A stretch of 10,509 nucleotides of DNA from Euperipatoides rowelli (GCA_003024985.2 PXIH01S0036530.1); one strand, 5' to 3'; counted from the first letter of the stretch, positions 1 through 9,601 are shown. A program made the numbers and translations. Notes: generated from the letters alone by a model not told the origin.

Positions 1-9
1 TGGAAATTT

Positions 10-1166
10 GAATTATGATCACATACCTCAATAATGATCACATACCTGAATGCCACATACTTCAATAATGTCCGCATACCTCAATAACACATACCTCAAT
101 ATTGAACACACACATCTAAATAATGACCACAACCACATAGCCTACCTTAATAATGACTACGTACCTCAATAATGACTACATACCTCAATAATGATCACAT
201 CCCTCATAATGACCACATACCTCAATAATGACCACATCCCTCAATAATGATCGCTACCCTCAATAATGTCCACATACCTCAATAATGACCACATCCCTCA
301 ATAATGTCCACATACCTCAATAATGATCACATATTAAATAATGTCCACATATCTCAATAATGTCCACATACCTCAATAATGACCACATACCTCAACTGTC
401 CACAAACCCCAATAATGACCACATACTTCAATAATAACCACATACCCCAATAATAACCACATACTTCAATAATGACCATACCTCAATAATGACCACATAA
501 CTCAATAATGACCATATCTCAATAATTACCACATACCTCAATAATGACCACAAACCTCAATTATGACCACATACCTCAATTATGACCACATACCACAATA
601 ATTACCACATACCTTAATAATGTCCACATACTTCAATAATGGTCACAAACCTGAATGCCACACACCTAAATAATGACTACATACCTCAATAATGAACACA
701 TACCTCAATAATGAACACATACTTCAATAATGTCCACATACCTCAATAATGACCATACCTCAATAATGAACACACATCTAATTATGCCCAAATACCTCAA
801 TATTGTCCAACTACCTCAATAATGACCACAACCACATAGCCTACCTTAATAATGACCATATACCTTAATAATGACCACATACCTTAATAATGTCCACATA
901 CCTCAATAATGGTCACATACCTGAATGCCACACACCTCAATAATGACTACATACCTCAATAATGAACACATAATTCAATAATGTCCACATACCTCAATAA
1001 TGATCACATACCTCAATAATGAACACACATCTAAATAATGTCCACATACCTCAATATTTTCCACCTACCTCAATAATGACCACAACCACATAGCCTACCT
1101 TAATAATGACCACATACCTTAATAATGGTCACATACCTCAATAATGATCACATACCTCAATAATGG
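10..1166. repeat. Degenerate 19-bp minisatellite array
   Basis: The stretch is built from about 60 head-to-tail copies of a unit close to CAATAATGACCACATACCT. Common variants change the middle to GATCAC, GTCCAC, GACTAC or GAACAC, and some units are shortened to 15-17 bp. Because 19 is not a multiple of 3, every frame on the + strand soon meets the TAA of CAATAATG and every frame on the - strand meets the TGA of ATTGAGG, so the array cannot encode a long protein. The + strand has about one G per unit, giving strong strand asymmetry. The first nine bases of the window do not fit the unit well, so the left boundary may lie here or the first unit may be decayed. The right boundary is sharp, near 1166. 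It lies about 2.8 kb upstream of the MYPT start codon. Confidence 0.97.
631..1115. repeat. Higher-order repeat within the minisatellite (two long copies)
   Basis: Rare variant units recur in the same order. CTGAATGCCA is at 651 and 921, a spacing of 270. The word AACCACATAGCCTACCTT starts at 830 and 1084, a spacing of 254. Between these landmarks both copies share GAACACATA and GAACACACATCTA units. Both landmarks also occur near the left edge, at 46 and 131, in a shorter copy. This implies block duplication of roughly 250-270 bp on top of single-unit turnover, with a more uniform run of plain units between about 150 and 630. Confidence 0.8.
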
Positions 1167-1252
1167 CAATATATAAATTTATTGCTTCTTGGTGATGTAA
1201 ATGAGCCGTTGTCATCGTTTGTTCACAATGAATATATTATACTGAACAACCC

Positions 1253-1335
1253 AACATGCAGGGCGGACCACAGGGGGAGTGACGTGGATGCAAGTCACTG
1301 GGCCTTAGGCTGTACATGGGGCCCCAGAAAAAGGG
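1253..1335. other. GC-richer islet, possible decayed mobile-element fragment
   Basis: About 80 bp of GC-rich sequence, including GGGCCTTAGGCTGTACATGG and GGGGCCCC, interrupt AT-rich DNA. An A-rich tract follows at once (about 1326-1370). GC-rich body plus A-rich tail would suit the 3' end of a retroposed element, but no target-site duplication, internal promoter boxes or second copy is visible here. The open frame on the - strand across it (1237-1500) has low-complexity Phe/Ile/Leu-rich content and is not a credible gene. Confidence 0.3.
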
Positions 1336-1924
1336 GAAAAAATAAGAAATAAAAAAAAAGTAAAAATGAAAAATAAAATTAAAATTTTTAATGAAATTGA
1401 TTAAAATTTCTTTCATTTTATAAACTTTACCTGAAATGTCCATATTAAGCACCAAACTGACCAATTTTTCTAAACAAACAATGAGCAAAAAGTCATACAT
1501 TCTGATTTATTAAAATAATACTATGAGATGCATGTGACAATAAAAATTGTAATTCAATTAGGAACATATTAGATAAAAATGAAAAAAAAAATAAATAAAA
1601 TAACATTAAGATTGTGAAATATTTATTAAATATATCAGCCTAGGAAATGCTGAATTCATATCTTTTAGTTTTTATAATTTTTTATGACAGTAGTTGGCTC
1701 TTCTTGTTTTGTATCCAGAGAGCTGAAATAAAATGCAGTAAATGAAAATTAAATTTATAAAATAAAAATAAATAATTTCATTATTACAAAAATATTTATA
1801 AAAAGTTGTATTCTTAATACAACTTTTTATTGAATGTTATTTAAATGATTTTAAATTTCAATATTTTTAAAGAATTAGCAGAGCTCATTTTAAGGATTTA
1901 GAAGCCTTAAAAAACTAACAACTT
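1336..1924. other. AT-rich intergenic stretch
   Basis: Very AT-rich sequence with many A and T runs and no supported gene on either strand. Its only clear structure is the hairpin at 1798-1830, listed separately. Confidence 0.7.
1798..1830. repeat. Perfect 15-bp inverted repeat with 3-nt loop
   Basis: The left arm ATAAAAAGTTGTATT (1798-1812) and the right arm AATACAACTTTTTAT (1816-1830) are exact reverse complements separated by CTT. The next outer pair is T-T, so the pairing ends there. No flanking gene uses it as a terminator. It could be a small cruciform-forming site or the centre of a decayed palindromic element. Confidence 0.9.
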
Positions 1925-2135
1925 CCCTGGATGGAGCCCCTGAACCCAATTGGGGGGGGACTTTTAGCAGCCCCAGCAGTAACATTCAGACAGAACTATA
2001 AGTAGCCTCCCCCTTACACAACAACACTACCAGCTGACACTGCCTCAGATCTACTTTTTGCTAGGGGAAGGGGCTATTTTAATCAAATGTGCTGAGGGGA
2101 GGGCTTTTTAATCCTGTCCGACACTGCTGCTAGTA
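1925..2135. other. GC-richer islet with G/C runs
   Basis: About 200 bp with an 8-G run (1952-1959), several CCCC and GGGG runs and no long open frame sit in AT-rich flank. GACACTGC-type words recur near 2035 and 2120. The composition contrast suggests an inserted, decayed repeat. I recognise no family. Confidence 0.3.
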
Positions 2136-2710
2136 AGTATTTTTAATTAGGGTTATAAAAGTAAACCAATAACTAAAAATTCATGCAACCTATAAACATT
2201 TAATTTTACTTGATAAGTATCAGTAAAATCTTAGTATTTTAGTATTAACCTACGGAATGCAGCCTAAAAATGATGATGATAAAAATAATAATTTAATATT
2301 TAAAAAAAAAATTAAATAATAACAATTTATCTTTATTATTTCCCATGAATTAAACTACGGTAGTTAGAGTAATTAGGGTTCAGAGTAGGATAAAAATTAG
2401 GAATGTAAAAAAAAAAATATCCTTGTACGATAGGGTTACTTTCAAAATAACAAAATAGTGGCGGGCAGATAACAGGAAAGATTCCAATAGGGCACTATAC
2501 TTTTAATTAAACAATAATACAGCATAATTCCGTTAATCATCGCAAAAGCATTTAGCTCAAATTGTTTATTTTTAAAAGAACGCTTTAGGCCTATATCCTT
2601 GATAAATGAAGTTCTGTGACAGGCGCTGTGTTAATTTTTCATATTAAGAACTTTTGAATAATGTTTTGCGGAAGATTTTGCTCAAACTATTAGAAAACGT
2701 CGCTCTCTCT
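2136..2710. other. AT-rich intergenic stretch
   Basis: No coding signal, RNA gene or long repeat is visible. It contains simple A and T runs and a TAGGCCTATA word at 2586-2595. Confidence 0.6.
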
Positions 2711-2832
2711 GCAAATGAGGATCAAGCCAGAGTTTGTGGAACGAATCAGCGGCATTTCCTTATTTTGAGAAACAAATTTTAAGAGGTTTATTCGGAGTAG
2801 GCTATGTTTAAAGGGCCATTACATTGTTAATT
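2711..2832 (+). repeat. Diverged tandem duplication, copy 1
   Basis: This copy runs from GCAAATGAGGATCAAG to TTGTTAATT. It shares ordered landmarks with the copy at 2850-2961: AACGAATC (2740), GGCATTTCCTTATTT, AATTTTAAGAGGTT, GTAGG or GGAGTA, and a CCATTA block. The offset drifts from 139 bp at the start to 129 bp at the end, so small indels have built up since duplication. Confidence 0.9.
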
Positions 2833-2849
2833 TAAAATTAAATGTCACT

Positions 2850-2961
2850 GTAAATGATGATCAAGGATTTGTTAAACGAATCGGCGCCATTTCCTTATTT
2901 GAAAAACGAATTTTAAGAGGTTCAGTAGGAGTAACGTTAAAGGACCATTATCTTGTTAATT
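2850..2961 (+). repeat. Diverged tandem duplication, copy 2
   Basis: This copy runs from GTAAATGATGATCAAG to TTGTTAATT and includes AACGAATCGGCGCCATTTCC (from 2875). It is similar to the copy at 2711-2832 over almost its whole length, with indels. It lies about 1 kb upstream of the MYPT start codon. It could be a local duplication of flank sequence or two internal units of a mobile element. No open frame is shared by both copies. Confidence 0.9.
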
Positions 2962-3699
2962 GTCACCATATAAGGATGGATGTTGGCCCTGTTTACGTTT
3001 TTCTACTATTGAATTGCACCTCCCTTAATATTATGTTTATAATAATGTCACCAGATGGCATTCTAAGTCGTCTCGTCAAAACATTCCCACACATTATCAT
3101 GCGCAAACTACACTATATGCTTAGCTTATACTAGTTTTTTGTGTTTAATACTATTTTTGTGGTTGTCAGTTTAAATAATTGACAGTATTAAAAAAATAAA
3201 CATATCAGCATGGAAAAAAAAAGTCCTTAAATATCACAAACATTTAATTATACAAATACGGAATAAGCTACCTGACGAGTGCTTTCACACACACACACAC
3301 AAATTGGAGATAATTATTTTTCGCTGATGCTTATTTCTTCTAACCATCTCGATTGGAAAAGACACGCCTTTAAAATAATCATGCGTTAGCGGGAGTCTTA
3401 TGAATGTTATTAAATCATTTTAACGTATTAACTTCTATTATCATTTTGTACTGTATGTTCCGCTGCACTACACAAAAGATGCAATGTGCATTATTTTTGC
3501 AATACTATATTCAATAGTATAACAAATCGCACAACCAGAATATCTGCTTAATTATTATTATCATACAGTAGGTTTATTCAATTCAATATACAACAAAACA
3601 ATCCACCTCACATTTAAAGTTTTACACAATAGAAAAAATAAAACAAAAGCGCATTTATTATTCCACCACTCTTGATTGAAGCCATGAGCTTGTTTTGAA
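2962..3699. other. AT-rich 5' flank of the MYPT gene
   Basis: No credible coding exon is seen on either strand. The stretch holds AT-rich sequence, short A/T runs and the CA microsatellite listed separately. Distal regulatory sites are possible but none stands out. Confidence 0.6.
3286..3301. repeat. Short (CA)n microsatellite
   Basis: An uninterrupted CA dinucleotide run of about eight repeats, with no other feature attached to it. Confidence 0.95.
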
Positions 3700-3978
3700 A
3701 CATAAAAAGGGCGGTGGAGGGGCCTAAGAAAAAGCACAAATTAAACCTAACACAATTAAAAAAAAATTGAAAACTTTATTTAACTCACAATTTTTTTTTA
3801 TTTTACTATTTTTTAACTAAAAAGAATACCAAGGACATTTTAAATCAAAGTTTGAAGAGACTAGAGCCAAATTCTTCCGTCAACCTACTTCTAAGTTCTA
3901 ACTTTGAAGTCTTTTCAATTGCGCCCTCTTGTGAACACCGCTCCCTTCATATTATTGTCTTTCCGATGTAGTTCAGAA
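3700..3978 (+). promoter_or_regulatory. Presumed proximal promoter and 5' UTR of the MYPT gene
   Basis: The position directly upstream of the first coding exon makes this the likely promoter and leader. A TATA-like CATAAAAAGG (3701-3710) overlaps a GC-box word GGGCGG (3709-3714), which would place a start near 3730. A pyrimidine-rich TGTCTTTCC (3957-3964) closer to the ATG could instead be a start giving a very short leader. The sequence alone does not choose between them. A first non-coding exon further upstream is also possible. Confidence 0.45.
3966..3971 (+). promoter_or_regulatory. Start-stop upstream ORF (ATGTAG)
   Basis: An ATG is followed at once by TAG, and the stop ends seven bases before the main MYPT start codon. 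If the transcript includes it, it forms a minimal start-stop element that can hold initiating ribosomes and lower main-frame translation. Its own context (C at -3, T at +4) is weak, so leaky scanning is likely. If transcription starts just inside this point, the element is absent from the mRNA. Confidence 0.5.
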
Positions 3979-3987
3979 ATGGCGGAT
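3976..3987 (+). promoter_or_regulatory. Strong Kozak context with YY1/TISU-like core at the start codon
   Basis: The start codon lies in GAAATGGCGGAT, with G at -3 and G at +4, a strong initiation context. The ATGGCGG core also matches the centre of the YY1 site and of the TISU element, which combines a promoter site with initiation from very short leaders. The match is partial, because TISU prefers A at -3 and C at the end. A similar AATATGGCGCC lies in the intron at 4359-4369. Confidence 0.5.
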
Positions 3988-4236
3988 GATATACAGGAGA
4001 CCCGGTCTGGCAATGCTCTACAAAAGAGAGCAGAACAATTAAAACGGTGGAAAGAATCGGAAACAAACAAAGAGCCACCTGATTTAAAAAATAAAAACAG
4101 AAGAGTGAATTTTAGTCAGGGATGTGTATTCTTAGCAGCATGTGCGAGTGGGGATAAGGAAGAAGTTAAACGGTTATTGGCTAACGGAGCTGATATAAAT
4201 ACGGCAAATGTCGATGGACTAACAGCTTTACATCAG
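3979..4236 (+). CDS. PPP1R12A: Myosin phosphatase targeting subunit (MYPT/Mbs), first coding exon
   Basis: This exon encodes the first 86 residues of the regulatory subunit that binds the delta/beta isoform of the PP1 catalytic subunit and directs it to myosin light chain at actomyosin and cell junctions. Residues 17-24, RAEQLKRW, are a perfect MyPhoNE motif. Residues 42-45, RVNF, are the RVxF docking motif. The spacing between them equals that in human MYPT1. Ankyrin repeat 1 spans about residues 50-78 (LAACASGD, GADINTANVDG), and repeat 2 begins with DGLTALHQ. The ATG at 3979 is the only in-frame ATG, and upstream codons in this frame lack family resemblance. The N-terminus is about seven residues longer than human MYPT1. 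The exon ends in phase 0 at the donor. The remaining ankyrin repeats, central region and C-terminal coiled coil must lie beyond the window. Invertebrates usually have a single MYPT gene, so A, B and C paralogues cannot be told apart here. Confidence 0.96.
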
Positions 4237-4242
4237 GTAAGA
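4234..4242 (+). other. 5' splice donor of MYPT exon 1
   Basis: CAG|GTAAGA closely matches the metazoan donor consensus. It falls right after the TALHQ codons, where the family resemblance stops. Reading through adds 14 unrelated residues before a TGA at 4279-4281. That confirms the exon end. Confidence 0.93.
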
Positions 4243-6019
4243 AGAGCATTTTATATGCCGTCAATACTTCCCTTCTTTTGACATTTTTTAATAGATTTCC
4301 TATTACTGTTTTTCCGAAAGGAAATGCAACGAAATGCACTGGCATTATTTTAGAATTCAATATGGCGCCAGTATATGTAAGCTATCGAACCTTATTTATT
4401 TAGGTTTAGCTTAGAAGTTTATATCCAATAAATGTACATAAAGTATTTGACATCTTAAGCAATAAATGAAGGTTAAGCCTACTTGATCTATCAAAAATAT
4501 CAAACAGTTTAATAAAAATCTGCACAGATATTTACATCCTATAGATCAAATTTTCTTACTCGCATTTCTGTAGAGATTTTATGCCACAAGGAAAAGTGCT
4601 GTAAACAATTAACTTTAATTATCTATTATGCATAAACTTGTATTATTCCCAAAAAGTATTTTATGCACTTAAAAGTAATTTTAGTTTATACTGCACAAAA
4701 GTTAATATATGCTTATCAATAATAATAACGTTTAAAAGGTCTAGCTAGGCTTTCTACATCATGTTTACATTTAGGCTTTATTTATTTATTTTTTGTTTAT
4801 TATTGCAAAATTTGTTCTGGTGCCCTCAATTATCAATACGGTATTACATAAAAAAAATTTATTAGGCTGTTGAATATTTGTTATAAGATAATATCGTAAT
4901 TAACTACCGTTTCCAAATAATTTTAGCTAAAAGATTTAAAAAAAACAAAAACGTTGGGTGTTTTCTACTTTTCAGGGTTGTCTTCCTTGAAAACAATATT
5001 TTGTTGACCACTAGGCTTAATGTGATTACGCTACTTTAAAGTTGATTAAAAAAAGTCATAGATATATGACCAAGTCTTATATTTACTGTATAATCATTGC
5101 TTGAACACAGTAGTTTTTGTGGAGGGAAAGAGATGAGGGGAAATACTCAAGATTGTGATTTCAAAAATTTTTCCATCTTATTTAAATAAACAGCATAGTA
5201 CTGTATTTTATTTGGACTACATCATATTTATTTATTTAAAAAATATTGTTATGTTAAATAATATATGTACTTTTCTATAGAAACAGTAGTGTTATTCTTT
5301 ATCTTTAATGACAAAATTTTTTACCTTTACTCTGGTTTTATCTTAAAAAGTTTTTAAACTTAATATATTGTGCATTGCAAATGGAAGACCATCACAAATT
5401 TAACACCCATATGATGTAAAGTTATAAACTATTTTTTTTAGCCATTGCTAGCAAAACGAACCTTGAGAGTATATAGAAATGCCCCAAATAGGGAGAATGT
5501 GTATACCCCACCTCCCTTTTGCTTTGTGGAAAGTTAAATACAGATATAGCCCATTTTATGGACACTCACAAATACAGACATGGATAGACAGTAATATACA
5601 TTGCTCCATTTTAAGCATATTTCCACTTTACATACAATACCTGCTCCGGTCCTAGTGTGTATATAAAATTAGGGTATGCCTGTAATACTCCTAAAATATA
5701 GGTGCACTGAATGGTTTTGGATTTAAAAGGTCAAACATAAAATTTAGTCTTCAATTGCAACTTAAAGTTATTTAGTGAAATTGTATGTAACCCTTTGTAA
5801 CATTTTCGAGCATTATTTTATTTTTCAAATATTTAAGACAGGCTTATATACACTATAGTAGGCTATTAAATTCAAACAGTATGGACAATTACTGCTGTCA
5901 ATGAAAAAAATACAAACATTAAACTAACTCCTTAAATTCCACAGGGATGATGGGGGATCCCTTTTAGGTTCTTCTATTAAAAAGGAATACATAGAACATT
6001 TTGCAATAAATATTTAAAT

Positions 6020-6270
6020 AACCAGGCCTGATGAGAGAGGGGGGGGGGCAGCAGGGGCAATATTACCCGTACCCTTAAGTCCCACCAGTGAAAAAATCAT
6101 CCACACAACCCCACAAAAAAAAAGCTTATCAATTTTCACGAATAATAGTCCCGTAAAAAATTTTGGCCCGTCACTTTTTCAAAATGGCAAGTCCTACAAT
6201 TTTGTTTCACTCCCTGCACCCACCCTTAACTAAATTCCTCCCAATTTTCCCCAGAATTTAGGGTTGTCAG
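6020..6270. other. GC-richer islet within intron 1
   Basis: About 250 bp with a 10-G run (6039-6048) and many CCC runs contrast with the surrounding intron. It ends close to a 17-T run (6279-6295), which would fit a retroposed element lying on the - strand with its A tail at the right. No target-site duplication was found, and I recognise no family. Confidence 0.3.
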
Positions 6271-6278
6271 ATCTGTTG

Positions 6279-6295
6279 TTTTTTTTTTTTTTTTT
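6279..6295. repeat. T17 homopolymer
   Basis: A run of 17 T. It is the longest homopolymer in the window and may be the tail of a - strand insertion covering the GC-richer islet to its left. Confidence 0.9.
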
Positions 6296-6575
6296 GAGAA
6301 GATTTTCACAAAAAACAAAATGTTACAACATACAAATGATATTTTTTTAGTTTATTACCAGTTTTAACTTGTTGACTTTAGACATTTAATATTATGAAAT
6401 ATCTTTACAGGATTAATAACAATATACCGTAGGTCACTTACTGTATGTTTCTGCATAATAAAACCATTAGTATCTGGAAACAAAGTGTTGCTGACATCAC
6501 TCATATTTAACAAATTATTTGGCAGCCTGATGTAATTTTATAGATCTAGCCTACTGCTTTTACAATAGGCTATAC

Positions 6576-6599
6576 TTTTTTTTTTGTGTAAAAAAAAAA
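6576..6599. repeat. T10-GTGT-A10 perfect inverted repeat
   Basis: Ten T, the loop GTGT and ten A form a perfect 10-bp stem. It is low complexity and may be chance in AT-rich DNA. Confidence 0.85.
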
Positions 6600-8126
6600 C
6601 CCGTACAGTCTCAAATTACGGAAGACATATTTTGACGTAAAAAAAAACATAAGGATACAGAAAATAATGTCCAATCTGGCAGCCCAACCAGAATCATGCG
6701 CATTTCCCCAGCATTAGGTACTAACTACTGAGATTACTAAAAACCTGTCAAAATTATGCTGACTAATAAAAGACTTTAGCCTATTTATTAAAAATATCCA
6801 CTAAATAGAACAGTCAAACACAATTAAATACTTTGTATTTGTTGTTTTTTTAAGCAGAAATAATTTTAACTTTGATGTAGCTTAAGTCTAAAATTTGTAT
6901 AATTTATATTCCAATATTTTAAGAATCTTACGGTATTATTCTATTGTAAAAACTTATACAAAATGGTAGGAACAATTAAAAAACTTTATAATAAAAATTT
7001 TAAGAGACCTCAATTTGTTGCCAAATCATGCACAGACCAAATTGAAGTTTTAATCATTAATTTGACGCTATCATACAGACAGAAAATGAAAATTATATAT
7101 ATTGGCACAAAAAACAATATAAGCCTATATTAAAATTATAATTTTTAATTGGTCCAAATATAGCGTTACGGCCTACAGCTACAAATATATAAGCCCTCTT
7201 CACTATACGATGGAACTATCATGGAAGATATTTTGGCTAAGCTGGTCAACTCTGCTTAAACACTGTCATGGTAAACAAGGAATAATACCGCAACACTTAT
7301 TACGGAGAAAAGTTATATTTATTAAAATCCACTTTATGAACAAATGTAGCTTACTTCGGATTTCTCTTACACAGGTTTTTTAAAATGAACTACAGGCTTT
7401 TATAAGATGATTAATTCAATTCAAATAATTGCTTAACTGCATGTGTATGTTGACTTTTATCCCAAGGCATCCAGGCACACACAAAATACAAATTCATGAA
7501 TAATTTACATGTTCATTCCGTCATTAGCAATTCATTCATCCATCTATAACTTCACAGCCTACAGATCTGCGATCATAACTTTATTATTATTAGTAAAGCT
7601 GGGATTACAGTTACAAATGAATGAATGAAAAATGCAGTTTATACCTCGAATCAAACAAATAAAAGGATCACTATACAATATAAAATGTTTTTTTAAAATA
7701 ATAATACATGTGACTACAAAGATAAGTTGTTTTAAATGGTTTAACACATTGTTTTCCATGACTGGATAATCCAACATTCTTTTAAAAGAGTACGCTTATG
7801 AGTAAGGCTTAAGCTGAAAGTTCATTTACATTTGAAATTCAGAAACGCCATTTTGCACAGTACCATAACTTTCATTTAAGTTTTTTTTTTTTTAATTGTA
7901 GCGACACTTGCACTGTAGCTCACTGATGATAGACATTGAACCCTTTTTTTGCATCCACTGAAAATGCATTGGATAAACTGCAGAGACAAAATTTACTCAG
8001 GTCTAAGCGAGAAAAACATTTTTTAATCCCCACGTTAAATTGCAGAATCAAATGGTAAAAAAAAATGTAATTCTATTAATTCATAATTATTCCACTTGAG
8101 GGCACTACTGATGTAAATCAATATTA

Positions 8127-8140
8127 TAGGCTATAGCCTA
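8127..8140. repeat. 14-bp perfect palindrome TAGGCTATAGCCTA
   Basis: The sequence equals its own reverse complement and combines the two orientations of the TAGGCTA word scattered through this window. No function is assigned. Confidence 0.9.
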
Positions 8141-9080
8141 CAGTAGGTTAAAGATCTTTTAACTGTTTGACTACAGAATTAAAGGAAAAAGAAATCACAG
8201 TTTTATGGCCTTAAATTAATCACTTCACAAATTCAGTTTGTACAAATCTTGTAAGAGCTGGCAGAGAAAAAAAAATTATAAGATGCACAGCCTACTACAG
8301 ACATACATTTTGCTCTCATTCATGAGAATTAAAACTGATTGATGTTGTCATATTCTTTATAATTTACTTCTACAAGGTCAGAAAACGAGAAGAAAAAAAC
8401 AGCTTTCTTTTGTACTTAAAAGTGAGATTAATTGCTACCACGATGATTGATTACCTGTATATTAAGTAACACTGAGAAACGAGGTACAAGTGTGAGCAAT
8501 AGGCCTAAACAGTTAACTGATTCAGTCATTCTCCAATAGTAGAAAATATTTTTATTATAGCAATGGTGTAAAAAGAGTTTAAATTGTTCTTTTATTTTTT
8601 TTCTATAAAAATCCTAAATCCTGCATGTCTGGATCAAGCTGGATTGACAAGAATATTAAATGTTCTTGCCGAGAAGTTAAGTTTGTAATGTGTTCAAATT
8701 AATATAACTAATGGATGCTTAGGGAAGCATTATAAACAGAGATTTACAATGTGAGAAACATAAAGGTATTTGTGATTTTAAATATTTTAGGATTCATTGA
8801 ACATAGACAGGGACTGAATACAATGCGGATCAGGAATGACTAGTATAATTTGATGGCATGTCGGCCTTTGATTAGGCAGGGGTAATGCTAATAGGCAAGT
8901 TATGACAAAATGAAAGGTATGAACATATGATAGCCTACTGTAAATATAAAATAAATTATGTTTGTAACTATGGAAGATAGTTGTGCAATGGTATTGGGAA
9001 TATAGTGATATCTGGATGATTCATATAATGGCCAGGTAGCTACAGTCACAATGCTGATTTTAAAAGACACGGATGCAGTG

Positions 9081-9220
9081 GATAATGTTAAGTTGGATGT
9101 TGTGATTGAAGTTTGAGGTAAAGCAAAAGAGATTGTTGATTGTCATAATTGATTTGGAGAAATGAGAGATGGACAGAAGAGGTGTAGGGGAAATAATAGT
9201 TGGGATTGGAATGGAAATGG
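9081..9220. other. Strand-skewed G-rich, C-poor segment
   Basis: By direct count these 140 bases contain 47 G and only 3 C on the + strand. GATTG, TTGGA and GGAAAT words recur without a fixed period. It could be a decayed simple repeat. Two overlapping open frames cross it on opposite strands, but both look like by-products of the skew. Confidence 0.75.
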
Positions 9221-9246
9221 TAGCTCAAGGTCCTAGCTTGTCGGAA

Positions 9247-9256
9247 GTGGGCGTGG
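9247..9256 (+). promoter_or_regulatory. KLF/CACCC-type word GTGGGCGTGG
   Basis: GTGGGCGTGG matches the reverse complement of the CACCC-box sequence bound by KLF-type zinc fingers. A single match in an intron is weak evidence. It is listed because it lies near the motif-dense block to its right. Confidence 0.25.
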
Positions 9257-9432
9257 TTGTGGTACTTTGGCAAAAATCGGATAAATTTAAAATTGAAAAA
9301 GGTTCCAAGTCGATGGCACATGTAAATGACATAATATACAGCTCATATTTCCTAGAATTTGTTACTGAACAAATTCCCATTGAAAAAAAAAAAATTGGCA
9401 CTATCTTGGTTTTTTTTTAATTACCCAAAATG

Positions 9433-9601
9433 CTTTGGAAATGGCCATGAAGCAGTCTGGATACTATCCTCTAACTAACATTTCCGAAGTTTAGCAAACT
9501 TTGGAAATCACATCTATGCAAATGAGTCGCACAGCTCTTCAGAAAAAAAAAACTTTGGAACATGCAAATTATGGGATATCACACTCAGGAATATTTGGAA
9601 A
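9433..9601 (+). repeat. Four interspersed TTTGGAA words
   Basis: CTTTGGAA occurs at 9433, 9499 and 9553, and ATTTGGAA follows near 9593. The spacings are about 66, 54 and 40. Two of them (9499, 9553) are followed a few bases later by ATGCAAAT, which suggests decayed duplicated units rather than independent words. Confidence 0.6.
9480..9508. repeat. 13-bp inverted repeat with AGC loop
   Basis: The left arm ATTTCCGAAGTTT (9480-9492) and the right arm AAACTTTGGAAAT (9496-9508) pair over 13 positions with one G-T mismatch, which would be a G-U wobble in + strand RNA. The loop is AGC. The right arm contains one of the TTTGGAA words. Confidence 0.85.

Noticed and set aside
10-1166. CRISPR-like array
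   Set aside because: The units are 19 bp, degenerate and directly adjacent with no unique spacers, and the context is eukaryotic, so it is a minisatellite.
1237-1500. 87-codon open frame on the - strand
   Set aside because: It spans an A/T-rich tract and a GC islet, is dominated by Phe/Ile/Leu runs, and has no recognisable domain.
3904-3978. Extension of the MYPT frame upstream of the ATG
   Set aside because: It begins at TTG, not ATG. The 25 residues show no family similarity, while the ATG at 3979 has a strong context and leads directly into conserved sequence.
7132-7146. AT-only palindrome AAAATTATAATTTT
   Set aside because: Palindromes made only of A and T are common by chance at this base composition.
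7559-7777. 72-codon open frame on the - strand
   Set aside because: Low-complexity AT-rich content with no conserved motif. It fits chance in intron sequence.
9088-9420. Overlapping open frames on both strands (9088-9321 - and 9169-9420 +)
   Set aside because: Both cross the strand-skewed segment, where lack of C on one strand removes many stops. Neither shows a known domain or plausible splice context.
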